From assembly GCF_020169515.1 (NCBI RefSeq), contig NZ_JAHMHW010000026.1, positions 1 through 64,000 on the forward strand: a stretch of 64,000 bases of DNA, in the 5' to 3' direction. The position numbers and the translations under genes are program-made. The notes under the pieces are model-generated. The model was not told where the DNA came from. It worked only from the letters and a program-made list of their open reading frames with translations, and made no database searches. Each line of letters begins with the position of its first letter. Positions within the stretch are counted from its first letter, which is position 1. Of this stretch, positions 7,498-15,873 are shown piece after piece. This DNA is from Paenibacillus vietnamensis (GTDB lineage Bacteria; Bacillota; Bacilli; Paenibacillales; Paenibacillaceae).

Positions 7498-9762
7498 ATT
7501 ATCGAATTATCGGCTTATGCGGATGAGATTTCGCCGGATTTGGATGTTCAAATGGACGTTTTGGACGCGGAACAGGTCCGTTATATCGATTTGCGCAGCG
7601 TGGGGGGAAAACAAATTCTCGACCTTACGGATGAAGAGATCGCCGATATCAAGCAGCGACTGGACGAGCGCGGCTTTCGCGTTCATAGCATTAGTACGCC
7701 GATTGGCAAAACCGACATTACGGAGGATTTTGCTCCGGAGCTCCAAAGGCTCGATAGGGCGATCGAGCTTGCGAAGCGGTTCGGTACGCCTAATATTCGG
7801 ATTTTTTCTTTTTATACGCCTGCCGGAGAAGATCCTTGGAATTACCGGGATGAAGTGCTCCGCCGCCTCCGTGCGCTGGTCCGGATTGCCGAACGGGAAG
7901 GAATCGTCCTGATGCACGAAAACGAGAGACGGATCTATGGAGATAATGGCGAGCGAATTCGGGATATTTTCGAGTCGATACCATCTCCCAATTTCCGTTT
8001 AGCTTTTGATCCGGCTAACTTTGTTCAGTCCCAGGTGCTGCCGATGACGGATGCCTATCCGCTGGTCGAGCCCTATATCGGCTGGGTGCAGATCAAGGAC
8101 GCCTTAGTGAATACCGGCAAAAATGTGCCGGCGGGAGAAGGAGACGGGCAGGTTCCTGAGCTGATGGAAGCGCTCAAGAAAAAAAACTACTCCGGATTTA
8201 TATCGGTCGAATCTCATTTGCAGCCGACAGGAGAACTTGCGGGACTCAGTCAGCCCGAACTGTTTCAAGTAGCGGCAAAAGCAACGAAAAAGCTGCTGGA
8301 CGAGGCCGGCATCGCTTGGCGAATGCCCGAGACCTGTCCCCCTTTAAGGCTGCCCGGATACCTGGATCAATGGATTCCCCTTACGTCCCTGGAACAAATG
8401 TCCGGCACTGTGTATGACGTGCTCATTGTGGGAAGCGGAGCGGGGGGAGGGGCGGTTCTTTGGAGGCTGTGCGAGATGCTGAAGAACGACGGATTGCGGA
8501 TTGGCATGATTGAAGCCGGAGACCTGCTGCTGCCTACCAACGCCCGGAATGTGTCGACGCTGGACGGGATCCGCCTGGACCAATATATTTTTAACCCTAA
8601 AATATCGGTTCCCGGGCTTTATCCGGAGTTTCCCGCGGCGCGGCAGCTATTCGCGTTAGGAGGCAGAACCCTCGTATGGGACGCCAACAGTCCCCGCAAC
8701 GATCCTGCCGTTTTTAAGGACTGGCCGGTCAGTACACGGGAAATGGAAATCTACTATTCGATTGCGGAACGGGCGATGAACGTCACTAAAGCGTACACCA
8801 GCTGCTCGCCCTTCACGCAGACAATGCTGGGCAGGCTCAGGCGGTCCGGATTTACGGCAGCGACGGAAGCCCCGAGAGCTCTCAATTTGCAGCCCGCAAA
8901 ATACGGACAAATCAGATCGGACGTCTTTTTCAGTTCGATTCTCTTTTTGGCCGAGGCATTGAAGCGCCGGAGCTTTGATCTCGCGATAAACGCAAGGGCG
9001 GTTCAGGTGCTTACGGAGAAGGGAAGGGCAAGCGGAGTAAAAGTGATGGACCGGCTGCATCAAAGCTATGTTTTGAAAGCCAAAAATATCGTCCTATCCG
9101 GAAGCACCTTTGAAACGCCGCGTCTGCTTCTTCATTCCGGAATCCGGGGGCAGGCGATCGGGCATTATTTGAACGATCATGCGGCGTTAAAGGCATCGGC
9201 CGCCGTCGTTCGTCCGTCTCCGTACGGGTCGGGGCCGCTTTGGATTCTGGTTCCTCCGACGGGCCGTTATCCGTATCAGTTCCTTATTTCAGGCGAAGAG
9301 TCCGGCGATGACTTTAACGAAAGGGAAATCGTAATCAGGGGCTACGGCTCCCTCAAGCCGCGTTTTGAAAATCGGGTGGAGCTGGATCCGGGCCGGATCG
9401 ACGAGTTTGGCGTTCCGAGGCTGAAGGTCCGCTATTCGTATACGATGGAGGATAAGGCCGTCATTAACGGGGTAGCCGAAACGATGGAGGACGTCCTGTC
9501 GGCGCTTCAAGCCGCCCGGGTTACCGGTGAGATCTGCCTGAGGCCGCCCGGGGACGATCATCATGAAGCGGGCACCTGCCGGATCGGCGATGACCCCGCC
9601 ACCTCCGCCGCGAACCGTTACGGCCAAATTCATCACGTGCCCGGACTTTATGTGGCGGACAACAGCATGCTGCCCTCTCTCGGCGTCGCCAATCCGACTC
9701 TCACGACGGTCGCGCTGGCGATCCGTACGGCGGATTATATGATGACGGAATTGGGCGGGTAG
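7498..9762 (+). CDS. Fusion: TIM-barrel sugar isomerase-like domain + GMC oxidoreductase
   Basis: About 754 residues in one frame. Residues 1-275 are an AP-endonuclease-2/sugar-isomerase TIM barrel (ELSAYADEISPDLD, LMHENERR, LAFDPANFVQ, GFISVESHL; the usual HIKD motif reads VQIKD). Residues 300-754 are a GMC flavoenzyme: FAD-binding VGSGAGGGA near 311-319 and the C-terminal pair H689 (HEAGTCRIGDD) and N732 (NPTLTT). GMC enzymes can oxidise sugars at C3, and TIM-barrel relatives cleave 3-keto-glycosides, so one chain may oxidise and then eliminate; this is inference. The frame has no ATG/GTG/TTG between the upstream stop (7462) and TTG 7540, yet conserved residues precede that TTG. Either ATT 7498 is the start, or one C too many in the run 7494-7497 hides ATG 7488. 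Confidence 0.8.
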   Translation: MIELSAYADEISPDLDVQMDVLDAEQVRYIDLRSVGGKQILDLTDEEIADIKQRLDERGFRVHSISTPIGKTDITEDFAPELQRLDRAIELAKRFGTPNIRIFSFYTPAGEDPWNYRDEVLRRLRALVRIAEREGIVLMHENERRIYGDNGERIRDIFESIPSPNFRLAFDPANFVQSQVLPMTDAYPLVEPYIGWVQIKDALVNTGKNVPAGEGDGQVPELMEALKKKNYSGFISVESHLQPTGELAGLSQPELFQVAAKATKKLLDEAGIAWRMPETCPPLRLPGYLDQWIPLTSLEQMSGTVYDVLIVGSGAGGGAVLWRLCEMLKNDGLRIGMIEAGDLLLPTNARNVSTLDGIRLDQYIFNPKISVPGLYPEFPAARQLFALGGRTLVWDANSPRNDPAVFKDWPVSTREMEIYYSIAERAMNVTKAYTSCSPFTQTMLGRLRRSGFTAATEAPRALNLQPAKYGQIRSDVFFSSILFLAEALKRRSFDLAINARAVQVLTEKGRASGVKVMDRLHQSYVLKAKNIVLSGSTFETPRLLLHSGIRGQAIGHYLNDHAALKASAAVVRPSPYGSGPLWILVPPTGRYPYQFLISGEESGDDFNEREIVIRGYGSLKPRFENRVELDPGRIDEFGVPRLKVRYSYTMEDKAVINGVAETMEDVLSALQAARVTGEICLRPPGDDHHEAGTCRIGDDPATSAANRYGQIHHVPGLYVADNSMLPSLGVANPTLTTVALAIRTADYMMTELGG

Positions 9763-9833
9763 ACTTGGAAGGAAGAAGTTTCGATGTGCGGCGGGGCTTC
9801 GACTGCCGGGGGACACGGGGAGGCAGGCCGCAA

Positions 9834-9949
9834 GCTGGATCCCGAGCTGATCCCGGGCGGATACCGTGCGGATCCCGGGCGGATCCCGAGCGGGTACCGT
9901 GCGGATCCCGGGCGGATCCCGAGCGGGTACCGTGCGGATCCCGAGTGGG
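9834..9949. repeat. 33-bp tandem repeat rich in six-base palindromes
   Basis: Two perfect 33-base units (9868-9900 and 9901-9933) are preceded by a degenerate unit (about 9835-9867) and followed by a partial one (9934-9949). Each unit contains GGATCC, CCCGGG, GGTACC and close variants. The period is 11 codons: read from ATG 9784, 21 bases after the fusion gene and behind GGAAGG, it would give an 81-residue protein repeating YRADPGRIPSG. Other frames also stay open, as expected of such a repeat. I do not call it coding. Confidence 0.75.
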
Positions 9950-9960
9950 CCGGCCATAAA

Positions 9961-10145
9961 TGGATTTTATGTATCTATTTTCGGCTGGATGGCACTTTTT
10001 CGCAAAATTACTGGATTTTATGTATATAAATCACGGGAAAAGGCGGGTTTGGAGTGAGGAGGCCGATTTAACGGTAGGAAATCCAGTTATTTAACTCAAA
10101 CCACTAGTTGGTTAAAAAATATGGCCATAAAATCCAGTTATCTTT
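9961..10145. repeat. Intergenic repeats of the CTGGATTTTATGTAT family
   Basis: TGGATTTTATGTAT occurs at 9961-9974 and 10012-10025. The inverse (AAATCCAGTTAT) occurs at about 10079-10091 and 10129-10141. The arrangement, two forward and two inverted, could fold into a large stem. The same words recur at 51532-51668 and, degraded, at about 15600-15790. No gene is seen in this stretch. Confidence 0.6.
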
Positions 10146-10186
10146 CCGTGTAGCAGTGGCGTAAGTAGCAGGTAGCGATATCAGAA

Positions 10187-10340
10187 TCAGCAGTCAGCTG
10201 CAGTCAGCGGCGTGAGTCAGCAGTCAGCTGCAGTCAGCGGCGTCAGTCAGAGTCAGCAGTCAGCTGCAGTCAGCGGCGTCAGTCTGAGCCAGCAGCCAAC
10301 TGCGGTTAGCGCGTCAGTGGTCAGCGGCAATCAACGGCAG
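10187..10340. repeat. Tandem CAGTCAGCTGCAGTCAGCGG repeats
   Basis: Three near-identical copies of CAGCAGTCAGCTGCAGTCAG followed by CGGCGT begin at 10188, 10218 and 10254, spaced 30 and 36 bases apart. They are followed by decaying copies to about 10380, built from CAGT/CAGC words. The array lies just after the end of the minus-strand kinase gene. There are no unique spacers, so it is not CRISPR. It looks like a slipped simple-sequence tract. Confidence 0.65.
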
Positions 10341-10421
10341 CTAACGTATATCGGCAGCAGACAACGGCAGCCGGCGGCAGTCGAGGCCCTGCATGCCCAA
10401 GGCCGCCGCCTGGGCCCTTCA

Positions 10422-11426
10422 CTAATCCTCCGCCCGCACCTTCATCAGCTGAAGGAAAGGGTCATAGTTTCTCGGAAAATGAACCGTCATCTCCGTAAAA
10501 CGGCCCGCCTCCGACTCGCACGTAATATAATGCCCCAGCTTGTTCGAAAGCTGCTGCGCCAAGTACAGCCCCATGCCGGTAGACTTGGCGTGCGTCTGTG
10601 TCCTGCCCGCCGTCCCCGTGAAGCCGCGGTTGAAGATCCGCTGCACATCCTTGTCCGCGATGCCGATGCCATTGTCCCGGACGGTCAGCAGCTTCTCCTG
10701 CGGAGTGACGCGCGCCGCGACCGTAATCTCCCCTTGCTCCCCCGTATATTTCAGGCTGTTCGTAATGAGCTGGTTGAGGATGAACTGCAGCCATTTCGGA
10801 TCGCTTTGCACATCGATCGGCTCCATCTCGAGCTTGATGCGGATTTTTTTAAAAATAAACGTTTTGGAATGCCGCTTGACGACTTGCATCATCAGCGCCT
10901 GCAAATCGCAGTTCACGATTTCGTAGTCCTGGTTGAAGCTGTCCAGCTTGGCGTAATAAAGAGCCTGGTCGACGTAGTGCTCGACCCGCGATATTTCTTC
11001 ATCCAGGCTTTTGGAGTCGATTTCGGTTTGCTGCATGAGCCGGAGCACCGCAATGGGCGTCTTGATCTCGTGGAACCAGGAAACGATGAAGTCGTAATAT
11101 TCGTTTTGCCTCGCTTGAATGTCGTTCAAGGCGCGGAGATGCTCCCTTTCGAGCTGCTCCAGGGCGGCATGGCAGGCCTCCGCTTCCAGAGACAAGGGCT
11201 CGCTGTCCTCGTCCCGCATCCGTTTCACCGAGCTGACCGTTTTCAGATACCTGTACAGAAAAAAGCAGGCCAGCATGAGAGCTTGAAGCAGCAGCGCGTA
11301 GCCGAACGTTTCCCAGTCCCAGCCGCTGCGGGAATCGGCATAGAAGACGGCCGCCATGATCAGAACTCCGGCCGCATGAAGCTGAAGGTAGGGGCGTTCG
11401 TATTTGAGAAACCGCCAGAAGCTCAT
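10422..11426 (-). CDS. BceS-like sensor histidine kinase
   Basis: A 334-residue intramembrane-sensing kinase. Two spans near the N-terminus (about 14-30 and 38-58) leave almost no outside loop, the mark of BceS-type kinases that read signal through a BceAB transporter. The phosphoacceptor is in SWFHEIKTPIAV; the N-box is NQLITNSLKY, the G1 box DNGIGIADKD, and the G2 box TGMGLYLAQQL. The start overlaps the regulator stop by 4 bases (ATGA). Its transporter partner is probably the BceAB-like pair at 3.9-6.6 kb, which has no kinase of its own. Confidence 0.9.
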   Translation of the reverse strand: MSFWRFLKYERPYLQLHAAGVLIMAAVFYADSRSGWDWETFGYALLLQALMLACFFLYRYLKTVSSVKRMRDEDSEPLSLEAEACHAALEQLEREHLRALNDIQARQNEYYDFIVSWFHEIKTPIAVLRLMQQTEIDSKSLDEEISRVEHYVDQALYYAKLDSFNQDYEIVNCDLQALMMQVVKRHSKTFIFKKIRIKLEMEPIDVQSDPKWLQFILNQLITNSLKYTGEQGEITVAARVTPQEKLLTVRDNGIGIADKDVQRIFNRGFTGTAGRTQTHAKSTGMGLYLAQQLSNKLGHYITCESEAGRFTEMTVHFPRNYDPFLQLMKVRAED

Positions 11427-12094
11427 TCGACGATATACCCCATTCCTTTTCGCGTGGCGATAAAATCCTCCAGGCCGAGCATGGAGATTTTGCGGCGCAG
11501 TCGGTTGACGTTAACGGTAAGGGTGTTATCGTCGACGAACTGCTCGTCGTTCCACAGCACCTGCATGAGCTGCTCGCGGGAGACGATTTTCCCGATGCTG
11601 CGCAGCATCGTCTGCAGAATGATCAGCTCGTTCCGCGACAGCTCCGCCTGCTTGCCGCCATGTTGGATGGTCGAGTTCGATAGATTGAAGACAAGCTCCC
11701 GGTGGCTGAGCTGCAGGTTCTCGTCCTGGTACGTGTAGTTGCGCCGCAGCAGAGCGCTTACCTTCGCGACGAGCACGTCAAGGTCGAACGGCTTCTGCAC
11801 GAAATCGTCGCCGCCCATATTAATGGCCATAATGACGTCCATATTCTGATTCCGCGAGGAGAGGAAAATGATCGGCACTTTGGAAATGCTGCGAATTTGC
11901 TGGCACCAGTAAAAGCCGTCGAACACCGGCAGATTAATGTCCAGCAGCACCAGATGCGGCCCGAACGTTTTGAACTCCTCGAGCAGACGGTCGAAGGCGG
12001 TCACCTCGAGCACCTCGTACTGCCATTTCTGCAGGGTGGCGGCTACGATTTTTCTAATTTTGTCATCGTCCTCGACGAGCATGATCCGAAACAA
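11423..12094 (-). CDS. BceR-like OmpR-family response regulator
   Basis: A 223-residue regulator with a receiver domain (acidic VEDDDK, phospho-acceptor D52 in LVLLDINLP, LSS switch threonine/serine region, K in FVQKPF) and a C-terminal winged helix (LSRNELIILQTML, DDNTLTVNVNRLRRKI, TRKGMGYIVE). It is the first gene of the two-gene operon with the kinase. By family it should activate a bceAB promoter; the operator-like repeat at 3801-3816 is a fit. No obvious copy of that operator lies before its own gene. Confidence 0.9.
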   Translation of the reverse strand: MFRIMLVEDDDKIRKIVAATLQKWQYEVLEVTAFDRLLEEFKTFGPHLVLLDINLPVFDGFYWCQQIRSISKVPIIFLSSRNQNMDVIMAINMGGDDFVQKPFDLDVLVAKVSALLRRNYTYQDENLQLSHRELVFNLSNSTIQHGGKQAELSRNELIILQTMLRSIGKIVSREQLMQVLWNDEQFVDDNTLTVNVNRLRRKISMLGLEDFIATRKGMGYIVE

Positions 12095-12238
12095 AAGGGC
12101 TCCCTCCCCAAAAGGTTATCTGTTAACGATGTTACATGATCGACATGCTGAAGGAAAGCCTGGCCTAACGACCGGCGAAGGATTTTAACGGCCCTAACGT
12201 TCAACTCTCTTAAATTTATCTGGGTTGACGGAGCGAGG

Positions 12239-12265
12239 TATAATATATTGTGTAAACGCTGTCCT
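12239..12265 (+). promoter_or_regulatory. -10 element with overlapping cre-like site
   Basis: TATAAT at 12239-12244 is a plausible -10 for the downstream hydrolase gene; no strong -35 is spaced correctly. From 12250 to 12265 the sequence GTGTAAACGCTGTCCT matches the reverse cre pattern WTGWWWNCGYTNNCAW at 14 of 16 positions. A CcpA roadblock just after the start of transcription would suit it, but the match is imperfect. Confidence 0.35.
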
Positions 12266-12307
12266 GACGGACCATTGATTCCATAACGGGAAGGATGCAA
12301 CAACTCT

Positions 12308-13201
12308 ATGAAGCTGGTAACGATCGAGAAGGATGGGCAATTCAGCCTTGGAGTAAAAGAAAACGGCGGCATTATCGACATCCGGTCGGCGCTGGAGCGT
12401 CTGCCGGATCCGGCCGTCCCGGCGGATCCGATGGATGCGATCGCGGGAGGCGAGGGCGCCCTGGACAGCCTGCGGCGCTATACGGAGCGCCTGCTTCGCG
12501 AAGAGGGATTGCTGCTCCGCGAGGAGGACATCGGATACGGCCCTTGCGTGCCGCGTCCGGGCAAAATCATTTGCGTAGGCTTGAATTACCGGCAGCATGC
12601 CATCGAGACAAACGCCGCCATTCCGGAATATCCGATTTTGTTCAATAAATTCAGCAACGCGCTGACGGGGCACGGGAAAGAGGTCGTTTTGCCCGAGGCG
12701 GTGACGTCGCAGGTCGATTACGAGGCGGAGCTTGCCATCGTCATCGGCAAAAAGGCCAAAAACGTAAGCAAGGAGCAGGCGCATGACTATGTATTCGGCT
12801 ACTGCTGTGCAAACGATCTGTCCGCGCGCGAGCTGCAGACGAGAACGTCGCAATGGCTGCTCGGCAAGAGCTGCGACGGGTTCGGCCCGCTCGGCCCTTA
12901 TCTCGTGACGGCGGACGAAATTCCGGATCCGAACGCGCTGAGTATCCAATGCTCCGTCAACGGAGAGGTCCGGCAGCATTCGAACACGTCGGATATGATT
13001 TTCCGCTGCGACGAGATCATAAGCTACATTTCGCGGCATATGACGCTGGAGCCGGGCGACGTCATATTGACGGGAACTCCTGAAGGTGTCATGCTGGGCT
13101 ACCCGGAGCACGAGCGCGTGTATTTGAAGGCCGGCGACGTGGTTGCGGTGGAGATTGAGCGTTTGGGCAAGCTGGTTAACCGGATGGTTGGGGAGGGGTA
13201 G
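12308..13201 (+). CDS. Fumarylacetoacetate hydrolase-family protein
   Basis: A 297-residue FAH-family enzyme. The C-terminal two-thirds holds the conserved fold: CVGLNYRQHA, DYEAELAIVIG (metal-binding acidic residues), ANDLSARELQ (metal-binding Asp), GFGPLGPYLV, and the late LEPGDVILTGTPEGV motif. Such enzymes cleave or isomerise C-C bonds in acyl-pyruvates, or act on 2-keto-3-deoxy sugar acids; the motifs do not settle which. The neighbouring sugar genes make 2-keto-3-deoxy acid breakdown possible. It stands alone, divergent from the two-component pair. Confidence 0.85.
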   Translation: MKLVTIEKDGQFSLGVKENGGIIDIRSALERLPDPAVPADPMDAIAGGEGALDSLRRYTERLLREEGLLLREEDIGYGPCVPRPGKIICVGLNYRQHAIETNAAIPEYPILFNKFSNALTGHGKEVVLPEAVTSQVDYEAELAIVIGKKAKNVSKEQAHDYVFGYCCANDLSARELQTRTSQWLLGKSCDGFGPLGPYLVTADEIPDPNALSIQCSVNGEVRQHSNTSDMIFRCDEIISYISRHMTLEPGDVILTGTPEGVMLGYPEHERVYLKAGDVVAVEIERLGKLVNRMVGEG

Positions 13202-13346
13202 ACGATTTCCCGCTGCAAGAGATGGTACCGTTATGAGTGAATCGAGGCTTGGCAGCCGGATGGCCGCAGGAGCATTGATCGGCAGCGGGAGAAAGCGCCG
13301 CAGCTTCAGGTTGGGCGGAAGGTGGATGATACAGCTGGTGCAGATA

Positions 13347-13530
13347 GAATGTATTTTGTGCATCACAATCGTGCGGATTTAGGATAAAAGGCAGTTAGAA
13401 TGTCATTTTTGCATCAGAATCAGGGGAAAGGTGACTTTTGTCCGATTTTGTAAGAGTCTGCGCGGATTCTGCTGTAAAAAGTGCAGCACAAGCTGCGTTT
13501 CGGTGCCGCATGTTAGCTATCGGCTGTATT
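13347..13530. repeat. Intergenic repeats, TGCA/CAGAA family (copy 2)
   Basis: Related words occur one after another: AGAATGTATTTTGTGCATCA, AGAATGTCATTTTTGCATCA, then inverted ATTCTGCTGTAAAAAGTGCA and TGTATTTTGTACAG. They match the words at 106-131 and 63828-63955. This fills most of the 560-base gap between the hydrolase and stalk-protein genes. No gene is supported here. Confidence 0.45.
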
Positions 13531-13582
13531 TTGTACAGCGGGTTCTGGCGGCAGCAGCGGTACAACTGATAATTAGTTCGAT

Positions 13583-13611
13583 ATGGCGCCGTCAGGCGCC
13601 ATTTTTCTTTT
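13583..13611. terminator. Intrinsic terminator
   Basis: A perfect 8-bp stem ATGGCGCC/GGCGCCAT with a GTCA loop, followed by TTTTT. It lies nearly 400 bases after the hydrolase gene and 150 before the stalk-protein gene, and would stop read-through into the latter. Confidence 0.75.
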
Positions 13612-13762
13612 CCGGGCAGGCATAGCCGGCGGGTGATAAATCTGTCGCCATTTGGTGCAACTTATTAATAATCCATGCGTCTATATACAGGTATCGGAAT
13701 TAGGATTTTGTTACTGAATTTCCCAATCCGCAATAAAAGTCAAGGGAGTAGAGAATGAACAG

Positions 13763-15532
13763 ATGAAGCTAACTAGGGTAAGCCAAAGAGTGCTGGCGCT
13801 GCTGATGGCCGTCATGCTGCTGCCGTTCGGCGCAGCTGCGAGCGCAGCGGGAGGCATTACGTCCGGCACGACGTACGTCGTATTTTACGTGGATAAGCAG
13901 GAAGCTTTCCTTGACGGAGAGCAAGTCATTCTCGATTCGGCTCCGGTCGTCCTGAAAGGGAAAACCTTCGTCCCGGCCAAATTTCTCGGCGACGCCTTCG
14001 GCATGAAGGTCGAATGGGTCGCAGCGACTAGAACAATCATCATGGAAACGCCAAAATACAATATTTCGATCGATACGAAAAACAAATCCGCATGGGTCAA
14101 CGGCTACTGGTTCAGGATGGACGACGTGGCCACGATCGTAAACGGCAGGCTCATGATCAAGCTGACGTGGCTTTCCGATTACATGGGTGCATCTTATACA
14201 TATAACAGCGAGCTCAAGCGGATCGACGTGCTTCATGTGAACCAGCCGGAGGGGATCTACGATCCGGACTCCAACAGCTCGCGGCCGGTTGCCAAGTTTA
14301 CTTTTGCCAAGGATACATACCGGATCGGCGAGCCGGTCAACTATGTGAACCTCAGCTACGATCCGGACGCGGAAGCGCTGAAGCTGGAGTGGGAGGGCAA
14401 GGAGGAAGCTTTCTTTAAGGCGGGAACCTATCCGGTTACGCTGACGGCTACCGACAAGAGCGGCAACAAAAGCGCTCCGTACACCCGCAATATTACGATT
14501 GTAAATGAAGTGTACCTGAGCAAGGTGGAATACCCGATTTACACGAAGCCGGTCGGCGGATACATTACGACGGACTGGTCTACGCTTTACGGCAATTATT
14601 TTAATTTGGATCAGGTGTCAAAAGAAGTGACGGAGGACCGGTCGCGATCGCTGATTTTGAGCGACAGCCCGGAAACGTTCACCGAGCTGGGCATTTTGTA
14701 TCAGGACACGGCCGAAGGGAAAACGAGGCTGTACGCCAACCATCAGAACGGCATGCAGAAGAAGGTCTCGTTCGCGATATTGGCGACGAATATGTCGGAC
14801 CAGCCCGTGACGATCACAACGACGAAAAAAGGCGAGGTCTACCCGACGATTTACGCCATGCAAATGGGCAGCGAGGCGAGCGTCGACTTCCTCATGAGCG
14901 ACCCGATTAACGAGAAAAAGACGATTCCGCCGGGCGAGACGTTTGTCTACAAGCAGTTCCCTGATTTTTACCCGGGGCAGGGCGTCAATCTGCTGTATGA
15001 TGTGGAAACGGACGGCATGGTGCAATATACCTTCGCGGTGTCGGACAAAGTATCGTCGGACATGCTGGACCTGCCGAAGCTGGCGTACAACGGGCATATC
15101 CGCGGCACGTTCCCGATTACCGGCTTCGACTGGAAGGTCGACCTGTCGGAAGAGGGACTGAGCGAGCCTAAGCTGCTCGTGCTGGGGGACGGCAAAAGCG
15201 ATCCGTTCCAGATCGGCTACGATCCTTTACGCGGAATGGAAGTGAACGACCCGGCTAACTATGGCACGGTGTATAAAATCCACGCCGACAAGCCGCGCAA
15301 GATGGCGATTATGGTGCTGGCCAAGGGCGGACCGTTCAAAGGCCCGTTCAAGGTGAACGGCGAAATCCGCAAAGTACCGGGCTCCGGCGTCCTGACGGCG
15401 TTTGACGGCATGGTCATTCTGGCGAAGACGACCGGCAAGGAAGCAAGTCTCGATATTGAGTTCTCGCCGCCGGCAGGGTCGGCGTTCCCGATCAATCTGA
15501 TTTTCTATCCGCTGGACGAGCGGGCTCACTAG
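13763..15532 (+). CDS. Secreted copper amine oxidase N-domain (stalk) protein
   Basis: 589 residues with a Sec signal peptide (about 1-29, ending ASAAG). Residues 35-165 form the copper amine oxidase N-terminal-like domain (DGEQVILDSAPVVLKGKTFV, the LGDAFGMKVEW pattern), common in secreted Paenibacillaceae proteins as a stalk. A short Ig/PKD-like region follows (about 175-250, KAGTYPVTLTATDKSGNKSA), then a beta-rich C-terminal part of unknown fold. No catalytic motif is seen. GGGAG is 14 bases from ATG 13763 but 6 from an ATG at 13755 that opens a three-codon frame ending across the gene start, so start by coupling is possible. Confidence 0.8.
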   Translation: MKLTRVSQRVLALLMAVMLLPFGAAASAAGGITSGTTYVVFYVDKQEAFLDGEQVILDSAPVVLKGKTFVPAKFLGDAFGMKVEWVAATRTIIMETPKYNISIDTKNKSAWVNGYWFRMDDVATIVNGRLMIKLTWLSDYMGASYTYNSELKRIDVLHVNQPEGIYDPDSNSSRPVAKFTFAKDTYRIGEPVNYVNLSYDPDAEALKLEWEGKEEAFFKAGTYPVTLTATDKSGNKSAPYTRNITIVNEVYLSKVEYPIYTKPVGGYITTDWSTLYGNYFNLDQVSKEVTEDRSRSLILSDSPETFTELGILYQDTAEGKTRLYANHQNGMQKKVSFAILATNMSDQPVTITTTKKGEVYPTIYAMQMGSEASVDFLMSDPINEKKTIPPGETFVYKQFPDFYPGQGVNLLYDVETDGMVQYTFAVSDKVSSDMLDLPKLAYNGHIRGTFPITGFDWKVDLSEEGLSEPKLLVLGDGKSDPFQIGYDPLRGMEVNDPANYGTVYKIHADKPRKMAIMVLAKGGPFKGPFKVNGEIRKVPGSGVLTAFDGMVILAKTTGKEASLDIEFSPPAGSAFPINLIFYPLDERAH

Positions 15533-15560
15533 CGAATTCGGCTAAGCGCGAAGGCGCGAA

Positions 15561-15597
15561 GGCGGTATCCCGTTACGGGGTGCCGCCATTTTTTTTA
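15561..15597 (+). terminator. Intrinsic terminator after the stalk protein
   Basis: GGCGGTATCCC pairs with GGGGTGCCGCC (two wobble pairs), closed by a short loop and followed by eight T residues. It lies 28 bases beyond the stop codon. Confidence 0.85.
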
Positions 15598-15599
15598 GG

Positions 15600-15800
15600 C
15601 GTCTCGGAAATTAATGGATTTCATGTCCTTATATTCTCGAATGTACCGGATTTGCTCGAAGTAACTGTATTCTCTGCATCTAATTCCTTCAAAGTAACTT
15701 CATTTCTTTAATCGGCCTAGGTATATACGTGAAATGCATTTATTTTATAGAGTTGGGCGGTCAGGGGGAAAATAGATACACAAAATCCGGTTACGTGGCG
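15600..15800. repeat. Degraded TGGATTT-type repeat stretch
   Basis: Fragments such as ATTAATGGATTTCATGTCC, AAGTAACT (twice) and AATCCGGTTACG resemble the CTGGATTTTATGTAT family seen near 10.0 and 51.6 kb. The rest of the gap up to the tiny basic gene shows nothing recognisable apart from its presumed promoter. Confidence 0.3.
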
Positions 15801-15873
15801 GGTGCAGAAGTTAGGAATATTTTAGCGGGAAAATGTGTTAGAATGGAAAGTCATACGGCATTGGAGTGATGAG

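Noticed and set aside
9784..10029. 81-residue protein made from the 33-bp repeats
   Set aside because: A ribosome-like GGAAGG is present, but the frame is open because of the repeat, other frames are open too, and it runs into the non-coding CTGGATTTTATGTAT family. Kept as a question in the findings, not as a gene.
10187..10340. Possible CRISPR array
   Set aside because: The copies follow each other with short, non-unique joins, no cas genes are present, and the tail decays into CAGT words. It is a simple tandem repeat.
10212..11738. Plus-strand open frame of 508 codons across the repeats and the kinase gene
   Set aside because: It begins in simple repeats and runs antisense to a clear histidine kinase; the composition is antisense-like.
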